The notes under the pieces are model-generated. The model did no database searches and was not told the DNA's origin. It worked only from the letters and a program-made list of their open reading frames with translations. Source: Limnohabitans sp. Rim47 (GTDB lineage Bacteria > Pseudomonadota > Gammaproteobacteria > Burkholderiales > Burkholderiaceae_C). From it: 64,000 nucleotides of DNA. Each line of letters begins with the position of its first letter. Positions within the stretch are counted from its first letter, which is position 1. Shown here piece after piece: positions 50,425 through 60,802 of this stretch. A program made the translations under genes and the position numbers. The stretch is taken from positions 454,559 to 518,558 of the forward strand of contig NZ_FBYA01000002.1 of the NCBI RefSeq assembly GCF_001517545.1. The letters run 5' to 3'.

Positions 50425-51453
50425 TCAACGCAGTGGAGATGCGTACATCAAACCGCCCTTGTTCCACTGGTTGTTCAGACCCCGGGGCAAGTTGATGGCA
50501 GTTTTAGGACCGACGTTGCGCTCGAACATTTCGCCGTAGTTACCGGTCGTCTTGATGGCACGGGCCAACCACTCCTTGTCCAGACCCAGGTGCTTGCCCA
50601 GGTCTTCGGTGGCACCCAACAAACGGCCCACTTGCGGGTTGTCGCTGCTCTTCATTTGTTCCACGTTGGCTTGGGTGATGCCGTACTCTTCGGCTTCGAC
50701 CAGACCACTCAGAACCCACTTGTTGATGGCGAACCACTCGTCGTCACCACGGCGAACCATTGGGCCCAGTGGCTCTTTCGAGATCAAGTCCGACAGCACG
50801 ACGTGTGCAGCAGGATCTTTGGCTTCCTTGGCACGCACCGAGGCCAGGCCGGATGCGTCGGTGGTGTACGCCTGGCAACGGCCAGAAAAGTAAGCACCGG
50901 TTGCGGCTTCGACTTTTTCAAACACCACAGGCTTCAGATTGAGCTTGTTGGCACGGGAGAAATCGGTCAGGTTTTTCTCGGTGGTGGTGCCGGATTGCAC
51001 GCAAACGGTAGCGCCCTTGAGCTGCTTGGCGCTGGTGATTTTGCCCTTTGGCACCATGAAACCTTGGCCGTCGTAGTAGTTGGCACCAATGAAGTGCAGG
51101 CCCAAGGAACCGTCACGGTTCAGGGTGTTGGTGGTGTTGCGGGCCAAGACGTCCACTTCGCCAGATTGCAAAGCGGTGAAACGCTGTTGCGCTGTCAGGG
51201 GAACATATTTGACCTTGCTGGCATCGCTCAGCACAGCAGCAGCCAGGGCCCGGCAGTGGTCAACATCCAGGCCAGACCAGTTGCCACTGGAGTCGGCAGC
51301 AGAAAAACCCGCCAGACCTGTGTTGACACCGCAAACGATTTGTCCGCGCTGCTTGATCTGGTCAAGGGTTTTGCCAGCCATGGCCGATGTACCAGCCAAC
51401 AGGCCTGCAGTAGCCAAAACGGCACCGATTACGGTTTGTGCATGTTTTTTCAT
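50425..51453 (-). CDS. aapJ: General L-amino-acid periplasmic binding protein, AapJ-like
   Basis: Family 3 solute-binding receptor, ~342 aa. Start at the ATG after AGAGGAT, giving signal peptide KKHAQTVIGAVLATAGLLAGTSAMA. The mature protein carries KTLDQIKQRGQIVCGVNTGLAGFSAADSSGNWSGLDVDHCRALAAAV and DVLARNTTNTLNRDGSLGLHF, both characteristic of AapJ, and a cysteine pair in CGVN/HCRA. Also TVCVQSGTTTEKNLTDF and MVRRGDDEWFAINKWVLSGLVEAEEYGI. First gene of aapJQMP. Ligand range is probably broad L-amino acids by family knowledge. Confidence 0.93.
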   Translation of the reverse strand: MKKHAQTVIGAVLATAGLLAGTSAMAGKTLDQIKQRGQIVCGVNTGLAGFSAADSSGNWSGLDVDHCRALAAAVLSDASKVKYVPLTAQQRFTALQSGEVDVLARNTTNTLNRDGSLGLHFIGANYYDGQGFMVPKGKITSAKQLKGATVCVQSGTTTEKNLTDFSRANKLNLKPVVFEKVEAATGAYFSGRCQAYTTDASGLASVRAKEAKDPAAHVVLSDLISKEPLGPMVRRGDDEWFAINKWVLSGLVEAEEYGITQANVEQMKSSDNPQVGRLLGATEDLGKHLGLDKEWLARAIKTTGNYGEMFERNVGPKTAINLPRGLNNQWNKGGLMYASPLR

Positions 51454-51731
51454 GGTTAGTATCCTCTTTTTCAATATTGAGCAGCAAAACGCCACCGGTT
51501 AATTAAATGCCAAATCCAAGTCCGGATCGCCTAGGAGCTTCCCTAGGGCTTGCCTTGACCAGGGTGATCACTTCTGCTGCACCACAACGATGCACAGCGG
51601 CTGATCTACAGTTTTATTGAGCACAAAATGTGCCCGAAAGAAAACGTGAAAGGAATGTAGTCTGTTTATGGTCTTTCAAGCCTCCGTGAGTACCCTCGAT
51701 TGTCATGCAAAAAATGCATGAATCAATGCGC
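51454..51731 (-). promoter_or_regulatory. aap operon promoter region
   Basis: About 280 bases between the LysR stop and the receptor start. It holds CCTAGG / CCTAGG hairpin arms (51530-51547) in the probable leader and the palindrome CATGCA-AAAAA-TGCATG (51704-51720) just after the LysR stop. The first may affect receptor translation; the second could end lysR transcription or be an operator. No gene was seen. Confidence 0.4.
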
Positions 51732-52676
51732 TCAGCGGGACGAATGAACAGAGGCCGCTCTTTGCGTCAAATGCAGCCACAACTGCTGAGCCGCGCCCGG
51801 CTCCAAGTGTTTGGCATTCGGTTTTTCACGGTAAGCCCGGACCTCCATGGTCAGCGCAAGCGCGTTCCCTTCAGGCAAACCCACCTCGACCAATGCGCCC
51901 GCTTGGACTTCTTTTTTAACGGCACTGCGCGGTAAAAAAGCAATGCCATGCCCTTCCATGGCCATGACCTTCAGGCCTTCTGCCATGTCGGTTTCATAAA
52001 CACGCTCAAAGTGAATGGGGGTTTTCGATTGCTTGAGTATCCAGTCGGTGATCCCCCCCAAATAAGCCCCCGGCGCATAACCCAAATAGGGCAAAGGCCA
52101 CGCCACCGTGCCGGGCAAATTGAAAACAGCCAAGCCATCCGACCCCGCTTTGGCATAGGGCGCAATCACCTCTTGCCCCAAAACTACCATTTCGTAACGC
52201 TCGGCATCAAGTTGCAAGGGCTGCGAGGGATGGTGGTACGTGATCAAGAGGTCACAACCACCTTCGACCAAGCGCATGGCGGCATCGTGCACGTTCAGGG
52301 CGATCAAACGACTTTTGATCGGACCAAAACCTTCGCGCAAGCCCGCGACCCAAGATGGGAAAAAAGTAAACGCCAAGGTGTGCGGGACCGCGAACTCGAT
52401 AAAGTCCTGTCCGGCCGAATTGTGGCCACGCAGCATGGCTCGGGTGTTCTGCAAAGACTGCAACACCTCGAGCGCCTGGGCGTACAAGGTCTCACCCGCT
52501 GGGGTGAGTTTGGTGGGGTAAGAGCTGCGGTCCACCAAATCAGCCCCTGCCCAAGCCTCCAGTGACTGGATACGCCGGGAAAAGGCGGGTTGCGTCACAT
52601 GCCGCAACTGCGCTGAGCGGCTGAAACTGCGGGTTTCAGCCAAGCTCACAAAATCTTCAAGCCATTTGGTTTCCAT
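51732..52676 (-). CDS. LysR-family transcriptional regulator
   Basis: LysR regulator, 314 aa. Winged helix at the N-terminus: METKWLEDFVSLAETRSFSRSAQLRHVTQPAFSRRIQSLEAWAGADLVDRSSYPTKLTPAG, with the WLEDF/RSFSRSA variant seen in the HypT/QseD-like branch. The C-terminal effector domain follows (FIEFAVPHTLAFTFFPSWV, GCDLLITYHHPS, IAPYAKAG, AMEGHGIAFLPRSAV). It is oriented toward the aap operon and could control it, but LysR regulators usually govern divergent genes; upstream lies the convergent exporter operon, so its target is uncertain. Confidence 0.9.
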   Translation of the reverse strand: METKWLEDFVSLAETRSFSRSAQLRHVTQPAFSRRIQSLEAWAGADLVDRSSYPTKLTPAGETLYAQALEVLQSLQNTRAMLRGHNSAGQDFIEFAVPHTLAFTFFPSWVAGLREGFGPIKSRLIALNVHDAAMRLVEGGCDLLITYHHPSQPLQLDAERYEMVVLGQEVIAPYAKAGSDGLAVFNLPGTVAWPLPYLGYAPGAYLGGITDWILKQSKTPIHFERVYETDMAEGLKVMAMEGHGIAFLPRSAVKKEVQAGALVEVGLPEGNALALTMEVRAYREKPNAKHLEPGAAQQLWLHLTQRAASVHSSR

Positions 52677-52744
52677 GGGCGAAGATTATGGGGCCGCAAC
52701 ACGCCCCTGCAGGTCGGAGCTCAAGCCAGCGTCTTGCAATCCGT

Positions 52745-54589
52745 TCACTCTGCCGATTGTTGCAGTGCCCACATATTGGCATAGCGCCCTTGCAATGCCA
52801 GCAAAGTGGCGTGGTTGCCGCGCTCGATGATTTGCCCGGCATCCATCACCAGAATTTCGTGCGCATCGACCACGGTGGACAAACGGTGCGCGATCACCAA
52901 GGTGGTTTTGTTTTGCGCCACACTGGCCAGCTCGGCCTGAATGGCCCGTTCGTTGGCCGAGTCCAGCGCCGAAGTGGCTTCGTCAAACACCAAAATCGGC
53001 GGGTCTTTGAGCAAGGTGCGGGCGATGGCCACGCGCTGTTTCTCGCCGCCTGAGAGCTTCAGCCCACGCTCGCCCACCGAGGTTTTGTAGCCCTTGGGCG
53101 TAGACGCGATGAAGTCGTGGATGCGGGCAGCCCGCGCTGCGCTTTCGATGTCGGTCTGGCTCGCACCAGGGCGACCATAAGCGATGTTGTAGGCCACGCT
53201 GTCGTTGAACAAAACAGTGTCTTGCGGCACGATGCCAAGCGACTTGCGCACACTGGCCTGTGTGACCTGACGGATGTCTTGCCCCGCGATTCGGATGAAG
53301 CCTTGCTGCACGTCGTAAAAGCGGAACATCAATCGCGCCAATGTGGACTTGCCCGAACCCGAGGGGCCAACGACCGCCACAGTCTTGCCAGCCGGAATGG
53401 TGAAGCTGATGTCCTTGAGGATCGGGCGGTCGCTTTCGTAGGCAAAAGACACGCGGTCAAACACCACATCGGGCGCACCTTGCAAGGCCAGCACGGGCGC
53501 ACCCGGCGCATCGGCCACTTCGCGTTCGCGGTCCATCAGCACAAACATCTTGTCCAGGTCGGTCAGGCTTTGCTTGATCTCACGGTAGAGCACGCCCAAG
53601 AAGTTGAGCGGGATGTAAAGCTGGATCATGAACGCGTTGATCATGACCAGATCGCCCAAAGTCATGCGCCCGGCCACCACGCCTTCGGTGGCACGCCACA
53701 GCATGGCCACCAAGGCAGCCGCAATGATCAGCTGCTGCCCGGTGTTGAGCACCGACAACGTCGTTTGTGCCTTGAGCCGGGCCACGCGCAAGCGCTCCAG
53801 GCTTTCGTCATAACGCCCAGCTTCAAACACCTCGTTGCCAAAGTATTTGACGGTTTCGTAATTCAAAAGCGAATCGATGGCCCGCGTGTGGGCTGCCGAG
53901 TCAAACTCGTTGGCTTGCTTGCGAAACTGGGTCCGCCACTCGGTGATGCGCACCGTGAAAAAGATGTACAAGGCCAGCGCCAGCAGCGTGATGACCGCGA
54001 ACCAGGCATCGAATTTGACCGCCAAAATGGTCAACACCAAGCCCACCTCGATCAGCGTCGGGATGATGCTGTAGAGCGAATAGGAAATCAGTGATTCGAT
54101 GCCACGCACGCCACGCTCGATATCGCGGGTCATGCCTCCGGTCTGCCGTGCCAAGTGAAAACGCAGACTCAAGGCGTGCAGGTGCTCGAAGGTTTGCAGG
54201 GCGATGCTGCGCGATGCACCTTGCGTGGCCTTGGCAAACACCAGCTCGCGCAACTCGGTGAAGGCCGAAGTCAGCAAGCGCAAAGCGCCATAGCCCACCA
54301 GCAAAGCCACGGGCACCACCAGCACCGCTTGCGGGTCGCCGGGTTTCAAGCTCATGGCATCGACCAACTCCTTGAGCAGCAGAGGCACGCTGACGTTGGC
54401 CAGCTTGGCACCGACCATCAGGCTCAAGGCGATGACCACCCGCCACTTGTATTGCCAAAGGTAAGGCAACAGACGCGACAGGGTTTGCCAATCGCCGCCC
54501 GCGGGTGGCTGGGGCACATGGCCTGAGACAGGCACAGGCTGGGGCGTGGCAGAAGAAGCAGGGGCAGCAGGTTCGCCGTGGTGGCGCAT
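52745..54589 (-). CDS. ABC exporter, Atm1/HmtA-type (half transporter)
   Basis: Fused membrane-ATPase half-transporter, ~614 aa. The membrane domain begins with a short soluble lead and spans SRLLPYLWQYKWRVVIALSLMVGAKLANVSVPLLLKEL, PTLIEVGLVLTILAVKFDAWF and others. ATPase: Walker A VGPSGSGKSTLARLMFRFYD, signature LKLSGGEKQRVAIARTLLKDPPILVFDEATSALDSANE, then LVIAHRLSTVVDAHEILVMD. The NYETVKYFGNE and GMTRDIERGVRGIESL motifs match Atm1-type exporters, linked to glutathione-complex or heavy-metal export. The ATG at 54589 is chosen over TTG 54598. Confidence 0.92.
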   Translation of the reverse strand: MRHHGEPAAPASSATPQPVPVSGHVPQPPAGGDWQTLSRLLPYLWQYKWRVVIALSLMVGAKLANVSVPLLLKELVDAMSLKPGDPQAVLVVPVALLVGYGALRLLTSAFTELRELVFAKATQGASRSIALQTFEHLHALSLRFHLARQTGGMTRDIERGVRGIESLISYSLYSIIPTLIEVGLVLTILAVKFDAWFAVITLLALALYIFFTVRITEWRTQFRKQANEFDSAAHTRAIDSLLNYETVKYFGNEVFEAGRYDESLERLRVARLKAQTTLSVLNTGQQLIIAAALVAMLWRATEGVVAGRMTLGDLVMINAFMIQLYIPLNFLGVLYREIKQSLTDLDKMFVLMDREREVADAPGAPVLALQGAPDVVFDRVSFAYESDRPILKDISFTIPAGKTVAVVGPSGSGKSTLARLMFRFYDVQQGFIRIAGQDIRQVTQASVRKSLGIVPQDTVLFNDSVAYNIAYGRPGASQTDIESAARAARIHDFIASTPKGYKTSVGERGLKLSGGEKQRVAIARTLLKDPPILVFDEATSALDSANERAIQAELASVAQNKTTLVIAHRLSTVVDAHEILVMDAGQIIERGNHATLLALQGRYANMWALQQSAE

Positions 54590-54627
54590 AAGGGACAATC
54601 CAGTTTTTAGTTCACCCGATTGTGCCC

Positions 54628-55038
54628 ATGTCTGAAACCCTCCGCCCTCACACCGTGGCTTTGCCCACAGACCAGGAATTGGTGCTCAAGGTCATTCCCA
54701 TGCCCGCCGACTGCAATGCCAGTGGCGACATTTTTGGCGGCTGGGTCATGGCCCAAGTCGACTTGGCCGGAGCCGTGCTGCCTGCAAGGCGCGTGCGGGG
54801 TCGCATGGTGACGGTGGCGGTGAACGAATTCATCTTCAAGCAACCGGTCAAAGTGGGCGACATTTTGTCGTTTTTTTCACGCATCGTGCGGGTGGGCCGC
54901 ACATCGGTCACGGTGAAGGTCGAGGTGTTTGCCGAGCGGTTTCAGCTGCAAGGCCAGTACATCAAGGTGACCGAGGCCCATCTGACCTATGTGGCGGTGG
55001 ACGAGCAAGGCCAACCACGGGCCGTACCGGCAGAATGA
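54628..55038 (+). CDS. Acyl-CoA thioesterase, YciA-like hotdog protein
   Basis: Cytosolic acyl-CoA hydrolase of the hotdog fold, 136 aa. ATG 54628 gives MSETLRPHTVALPTDQELVLKVIPMPADCNASGDIFGGWVMAQVDLAGAVLPARRVRGR; the NASGDIFGGWVMAQVD helix with catalytic Asp is the YciA/BFIT signature. Then TVAVNEFIFKQPVKVGDILSFFSRIVRVGRTSVTVKVEVFAE, the second hotdog strand pattern. An in-frame GTG six bases upstream is possible. It diverges from the ABC exporter and heads toward the thioesterase gene at 55141. Confidence 0.93.
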   Translation: MSETLRPHTVALPTDQELVLKVIPMPADCNASGDIFGGWVMAQVDLAGAVLPARRVRGRMVTVAVNEFIFKQPVKVGDILSFFSRIVRVGRTSVTVKVEVFAERFQLQGQYIKVTEAHLTYVAVDEQGQPRAVPAE

Positions 55039-55140
55039 AACGCTGAGCCAAGTCGGCACCCAGCGTCAGTACCTTGCAAAGCCGTCCCGGCCTGCGTTCA
55101 TTCAGACACAGATCATTGAAACAAAGCGCCAGCGGCGCGA

Positions 55141-55623
55141 TCAGGACACGATGTAGGCGGCAGCGCCGGTGGACATCAAGGTGCCGTCCGGACCACAAAA
55201 CTCCATGCGCGATGACCCCACCCGAGAGCCCACGCGCAGCGCATGGGCCGTGACGGTGAAATGCTCGCCAATGCCGGGGCGCAAATAGTCCACCCGCAAG
55301 TCAATCGTGCCCAGCTTGGCAAAACGCTCCAATCGCTTGGCGGGGGTCTCATCCATGTGCTTGGCGGCCAAGGCCGCCATCACGGCCGCACTGCCGATGG
55401 CATCCAGCACCGCACTGATGACACCGCCATGGATGCGGTTGTAGGCAAAGTGCCCCACCAACTCGGGCCGCATGTCGATGCGGGCCTCCACCCCTTCGGG
55501 TGTGACTTTCACCAGTTTGAGCCCCAGTGTCTTGTTGAAGACGATTTTTTCTTCGTAAATCTGGCGAAAGCCCTCGAGGTATTCGGGCTCAAAGACAACG
55601 GGTGAGTTTGTGCGATGGGGCAT
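55141..55623 (-). CDS. Hotdog-fold thioesterase, PaaI-like
   Basis: Second thioesterase, 160 aa, of the PaaI/YbgC-like superfamily. Key block FAYNRIHGGVISAVLDAIGSAAVMAALAAKH, with the conserved HGG and catalytic-region Asp of PaaI-type enzymes. Strand pattern TIDLRVDYLRPGIGEHFTVTAHALRVGSRVGSSRMEFC follows. The N-terminus FEPEYLEGFRQIYEEKIVFNKTLGLKL fits members of DUF4442-adjacent thioesterases. It probably acts on CoA esters in the neighbouring fatty-acid cluster (enoyl-CoA hydratase 39 bases upstream). Confidence 0.88.
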   Translation of the reverse strand: MPHRTNSPVVFEPEYLEGFRQIYEEKIVFNKTLGLKLVKVTPEGVEARIDMRPELVGHFAYNRIHGGVISAVLDAIGSAAVMAALAAKHMDETPAKRLERFAKLGTIDLRVDYLRPGIGEHFTVTAHALRVGSRVGSSRMEFCGPDGTLMSTGAAAYIVS

Positions 55624-55662
55624 CTGATTTGCAGGTCGGTGGCTTTGGCGCTGCGCCCAAAT

Positions 55663-56427
55663 TTAGAGCTTCGAAAAATCAGGCTTGCGCTTTTCCATGA
55701 AAGCCCCAAAGGCTTCTTTGGCGGCCGGCTCTTTCAGCATACGGCCAAAGCTTTTGCCTTCTTCGTCCATTTTTTGCAGCACCTCTTGCTGGTAGCCACC
55801 TTTCATCAAACGCTTGGTCTCAATGAGTGAGGACAAGGGTTTGGCAGCGAGCTTGCGTGCCTGTGCTTGGGCGTAGCCATTGACTTCGGTGGGCGGCACG
55901 ACACGGTTGACCAGCCCGACTTCTTGGGCACCCTCGGCAAAGAAGGGGTCACCCATGAGCAACGCCTCGGCCGCCCGGTGATAGCCAAACATGCGCGGAG
56001 CCAGCAGGCTTGAGGCCGCTTCGGGGCAAAGACCCAAGTTCACAAAAGGCATGGAAAACGCAGCGTTGTCGCCTGCGTAAACCAGGTCGCAATGAAACAG
56101 CAGGGTGGTGCCAATGCCCACGGCAGGCCCGGCCACAGCGGCCATCAGCGGCTTTTCAAATGTCGCAATGCCACGCAAAAAACGGAAAACGGGCGAGTCT
56201 TGTGTGCTGGGCGGCTGGTTCAAAAAATCACCGATGTCATTGCCCGCACTGAAGACGCTTTCATGGCCCTGAAACAGCACCACCCGCACACGGGCATCCG
56301 CTGCAGCTTGGGCCACGGCGTCGGCCATGGCGGCGTACATGGCCGATGTGATGGAGTTCTTTTTGTCCAGCCGGTTGAAGGTGATGGTCATCACCCCGGC
56401 GTCGATGTGGGTCAGGATGTCAGACAT
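55663..56427 (-). CDS. Enoyl-CoA hydratase/isomerase family protein
   Basis: Crotonase-fold protein, 254 aa, predicted to hydrate or isomerise enoyl-CoA. Opening LTHIDAGVMTITFNRLDKKNSITSAMYAAMADAV is the family N-terminus. The first oxyanion-hole loop is FSAGNDIGDF, the second is MAAVAGPAVGIGTTLLFHCDLVYAG, and the catalytic-Glu region includes VNLGLCPEAASSLLAPRMFG. FSAGNDIGDFL with Asp after GN resembles the peroxisomal delta-3,2-enoyl-CoA isomerase (ECI/PECI) branch. Context: thioesterases and an acyl-CoA dehydrogenase. Exact activity remains open. Confidence 0.9.
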   Translation of the reverse strand: MSDILTHIDAGVMTITFNRLDKKNSITSAMYAAMADAVAQAAADARVRVVLFQGHESVFSAGNDIGDFLNQPPSTQDSPVFRFLRGIATFEKPLMAAVAGPAVGIGTTLLFHCDLVYAGDNAAFSMPFVNLGLCPEAASSLLAPRMFGYHRAAEALLMGDPFFAEGAQEVGLVNRVVPPTEVNGYAQAQARKLAAKPLSSLIETKRLMKGGYQQEVLQKMDEEGKSFGRMLKEPAAKEAFGAFMEKRKPDFSKL

Positions 56428-56475
56428 GGTGTTCCTTGTGTGTGGCGGTGAGTGTGGGTCCGCGCAAAAACCGGT

Positions 56476-56919
56476 TTACTGAACCCGAATCCAGGTTTGG
56501 GTGCGTCCCAACAGGGGCGTACCGATGTAACCCCGGACCTCGAGCTTTTTGCCACCGTCAATCGGCGTCAAACGCAGGCTGTAGTTTTTGCCGTTCTCGG
56601 GATCAAGAATTTTCCCACCTTCCCACACCATTTTGCCGTCGCCTTGTTGACCGCCCCGGATGATTTCCATGCCGATTTTCGGCTTGTCTTTGCGGTCATC
56701 GGTGCACAAACTGCAATGGGTCTCAGCGCTGGGCGTGGTCAACAACGATTTTTCGACCACACCCGACAGGCTTCCGGCCGCGTTCTGGCTGATGCGAATC
56801 TCTGCTTTGGGCTGCTTGCTCTCGTCGTCAATGCTGCGCCACAGGCCCACCGGGCTCATTTGGGCTTGGGCGGCCAGGGTCAGCAAGCCGAGGCTCAGGG
56901 TCAGTGCGGTTTTGATCAT
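56476..56919 (-). CDS. DUF2147 secreted protein
   Basis: Small exported protein, ~147 aa from ATG 56919 (MIKTALTLSLGLLTLAAQA, a clean signal peptide); a frame start at 56952 is less likely. Mature part MSPVGLWRSIDDESKQPKAEIRISQNAAGSLSGVVEKSLL, DRKDKPKIGMEIIRGG, WEGGKILDPENGKNYSLRLTPIDGGKKLEVRGYIGTPLLGRTQTWIRV, exactly the DUF2147 pattern. It also carries a cysteine pair (HCSLC). Function unknown; DUF2147 proteins are beta-barrel-like and periplasmic. It sits between crotonase and the acyl-CoA dehydrogenase in the same direction. Confidence 0.87.
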   Translation of the reverse strand: MIKTALTLSLGLLTLAAQAQMSPVGLWRSIDDESKQPKAEIRISQNAAGSLSGVVEKSLLTTPSAETHCSLCTDDRKDKPKIGMEIIRGGQQGDGKMVWEGGKILDPENGKNYSLRLTPIDGGKKLEVRGYIGTPLLGRTQTWIRVQ

Positions 56920-56948
56920 GGTGTTCTTTCTGTTCAGATAGCTGGCCT

Positions 56949-58760
<1,812 letters not shown>

Positions 58761-58803
58761 GAAGACTCCTTGAAAATGAAGATCGGGGGGGTAAAAGCAA
58801 AAA

Positions 58804-59553
58804 TCAGTGGTCGCTGTTCTTGCGCTGCGTCTTGGCCAACGACGCCCATTGAGCGGACGGGGCTGCAACGTCAGGGGTTTTGACTGGCGCCGGTGTTGGC
58901 TCTGTGGCGTAGCGCGCCAGAATGTGCGAGAACCCTCGCCTTGCGCGGTCGGTGGCAGCGGGGTTGCGCAAAAAACGCGCCTCGTAGTGCAAGGCCAAAA
59001 TCAAGCCATGAATTTCGAAGGCAATCTGGTGAGCATCTGACTCTAGGCTCAATTGCCCTTCGGCCTGCGCCAGCTCGACGGCACGGCGCAAGGCCGTTTG
59101 CCAAGTGGTCACCGATGAGGCCAAAGCATCGCGAACAGGGCCCATACGGTCGTCAAACTCGACTGCGCCACTGATGTAAATACAACCAGAATCGATTTCA
59201 GCGGAGGTCTGCACCATCCAGTTGTCGAACATGGCTTGCAGTCGCGCCACGCCTCGGGGTTTTTGCATGGCGGCGTAAAACACCTCTGCCTCAAAACGGT
59301 CGTGGTATTCGCGAATGACCGAAATTTGCAGCTCTTCACGCGAGCCAAAGTGCGCAAAAACGCCCGACTTGCTCATGCCCGTGACCTCAGCCACCGCCCC
59401 AATGGACAGCCCTTCAAGCCCAATTTGCGAGGCCAGGCCCAACGCGGCATCGATGATGACGGTCTTGGTTTGCTGACCTTTGATGAGCACTCGCCGACCC
59501 GCTTCTGGAACGGGCAAGCTTTCTACTTTTTGGGTTTTTTTGTGATCGGTCAT
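58804..59553 (-). CDS. TetR-family transcriptional regulator
   Basis: Repressor of ~249 aa at the head of the fatty-acid cluster. TetR helix-turn-helix at residues ~30-75 (AALGLASQIGLEGLSIGAVAEVTGMSKSGVFAHFGSREEL) and a helical ligand domain with YISGAVEFDDRMGPVRDALASSVTTWQ. Transcribed toward the acyl-CoA dehydrogenase, 43 bases ahead of it, so probably co-transcribed or controlling it. A long, low-complexity tail (TPAPVKTPDVAAPSAQ) follows the domain. A palindrome upstream (59567) is a candidate autoregulatory site. Confidence 0.9.
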   Translation of the reverse strand: MTDHKKTQKVESLPVPEAGRRVLIKGQQTKTVIIDAALGLASQIGLEGLSIGAVAEVTGMSKSGVFAHFGSREELQISVIREYHDRFEAEVFYAAMQKPRGVARLQAMFDNWMVQTSAEIDSGCIYISGAVEFDDRMGPVRDALASSVTTWQTALRRAVELAQAEGQLSLESDAHQIAFEIHGLILALHYEARFLRNPAATDRARRGFSHILARYATEPTPAPVKTPDVAAPSAQWASLAKTQRKNSDH

Positions 59554-59566
59554 GGTGCATCAAAAA

Positions 59567-59580
59567 AGAACGGTCGTTCT
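59567..59580. promoter_or_regulatory. TetR-type operator candidate
   Basis: AGAACGGTCGTTCT: 6-bp arms AGAACG / CGTTCT around GT, 13 bases before the TetR start codon. The form GAACGnnCGTTC is common for TetR-family repressors of fatty-acid or related catabolism. The site lies where it would block the TetR transcript. Confidence 0.6.
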
Positions 59581-59703
59581 ATTTTGCACCAAAATTTTGC
59601 AAAAGACCAAACCACTTGGGCAAGCAAGGGTAAATCAGGGGCAACAACCGCCACAACAAGCCGCGCATGCGGGGGGCGCTATAGACCCCCGATCAGGTCG
59701 GGG

Positions 59704-59836
59704 GTGACAAGCAACGGCCCGAGTGACAAGCAACGGCCCGAGTGACAAGCAACGGCCCGAGTGACAAGCAACGGCCCGAGTGACAAGCAAAAGCCCAAGT
59801 GACGAGCAAAAGCCCGAGTGACAAGCAACGGACACG
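59704..59836. repeat. 19-bp tandem repeat, seven units
   Basis: Units begin at 59704, 59723, 59742, 59761, 59780, 59799 and 59818. The first four are identical (GTGACAAGCAACGGCCCGA); the last three drift (AAAGCCC, GACGAGC, GACACG). The first unit grows out of the preceding hairpin's GGGGGTGAC, so slippage on a REP-like element probably created the array. Confidence 0.88.
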
Positions 59837-59915
59837 TGCAAATTCAATGTCATACCCGGCTTGACCGGGTATCCATGCTCGCCAAGCAGGATCTCCCAGG
59901 TCAAGTCGAAAAACA

Positions 59916-60779
59916 TCAGGCTTTGAAAGCCACCACTTTCTGGCTTTGCTCACCCAGGCCATCAATGCCCAAGCGCATCACGTCGCCACGCTTCAAGAAC
60001 ACAGGTGCGGGCTTGCCGTCTTTTTTGATGCCCATGCCCACGCCCGGAGGGGTGCCGGTTGTGATGATGTCGCCGGCCTCGAGGGTCATGAACTGGCTCA
60101 CATAGCTGACCAGTTTGGCCACGCCAAAAATCATGGTCTTGGTGGTGCCGGTTTGCATGCGCACGCCGTTCACGTCCAGCCACATGCCCAGGGCTTGCGG
60201 GTTAGGCACTTCGTCGCGCGTGACCAACCATGGGCCGACGGGGCCGAAGGTGTCGCAACCCTTGCCCTTGTCCCATGTGGCGCCGCGTTCGAGCTGGTAT
60301 TCGCGCTCGCTCACGTCGTTGATGACGCAATAACCAGCCACGTGGTTCAAGGCATCTTTTTGCGACACATAGCGTGTGCGCGTGCCAATGACGATGCCCA
60401 ACTCGACCTCCCAGTCGGTCTTCTTGGAGCCTTTGGGCAGCATGACGTCATCGTCTGCGCCCTGAATGCAAGAAATGGCCTTGGTGAACACAATCGGTTC
60501 AGCCGGAATGGGCATGCCGGATTCGGCCGCGTGATCGGCATAGTTCAGGCCAATGGCAATGAATTTGCTGGTGTACGAGATGGGCGTGCCAAAGCGCTTT
60601 TTGCCGCGCACCAAAGGCAGCTTGTCGGTCTTGACTTTGGCCAGCTTGGCCAGCGCCTTGTCGTTGAGCAACTCAGGGGAAATGTCTTTCACCACGCCAC
60701 TCAGGTCGCGCAAGCGGCCATCGACGTCGATCAGACCTGGTTTTTCTTTGCCGGGTTGGCCATAGCGAACGAGTTTCAT
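59916..60779 (-). CDS. FAH-family hydrolase, diketo-deoxy-sugar-acid hydrolase-like
   Basis: Fumarylacetoacetate hydrolase family, ~287 aa. AGAGGT before ATG 60779 gives MKLVRYGQPGKEKPGLIDVDGRLRDLSGVVKDI. Metal/catalytic blocks: FIAIGLNYADHAAESGMPIPAEPIVFTKA and DDDVMLPKGSKKTDWEVELGIVIGTR with conserved carboxylates, later GDIITTGTPPGVGMG. The family includes 2,4-diketo-3-deoxy-L-fuconate hydrolase, the last enzyme of a non-phosphorylative fucose-type route. Its neighbours (two SDRs and an enolase-superfamily dehydratase) match that pathway; the alternative is an unrelated acylpyruvase. Confidence 0.85.
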   Translation of the reverse strand: MKLVRYGQPGKEKPGLIDVDGRLRDLSGVVKDISPELLNDKALAKLAKVKTDKLPLVRGKKRFGTPISYTSKFIAIGLNYADHAAESGMPIPAEPIVFTKAISCIQGADDDVMLPKGSKKTDWEVELGIVIGTRTRYVSQKDALNHVAGYCVINDVSEREYQLERGATWDKGKGCDTFGPVGPWLVTRDEVPNPQALGMWLDVNGVRMQTGTTKTMIFGVAKLVSYVSQFMTLEAGDIITTGTPPGVGMGIKKDGKPAPVFLKRGDVMRLGIDGLGEQSQKVVAFKA

Positions 60780-60802
60780 AAAACCTCTCAGTGTGTAAAA
60801 AA

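Larger units (their letters stand above)
59554..59915. other. Gene-free interval with repeats between TetR and FAH-hydrolase genes
   Basis: About 360 bases. Holds the TetR operator, then at 59678-59706 a GACCCCCGATC...TCGGGGGTGAC hairpin related to the 37702 array, the 19-bp tandem array, and at 59850-59872 the palindrome ATACCCGG-CTTGA-CCGGGTAT followed by ATCCATGC. The latter matches 37666-37691. No credible gene. Confidence 0.7.

Noticed and set aside
59704..59836. Seven 19-bp repeats considered as iteron origin or CRISPR
   Set aside because: No replication gene, no DnaA box cluster, no spacers; the decay pattern fits slippage replication.
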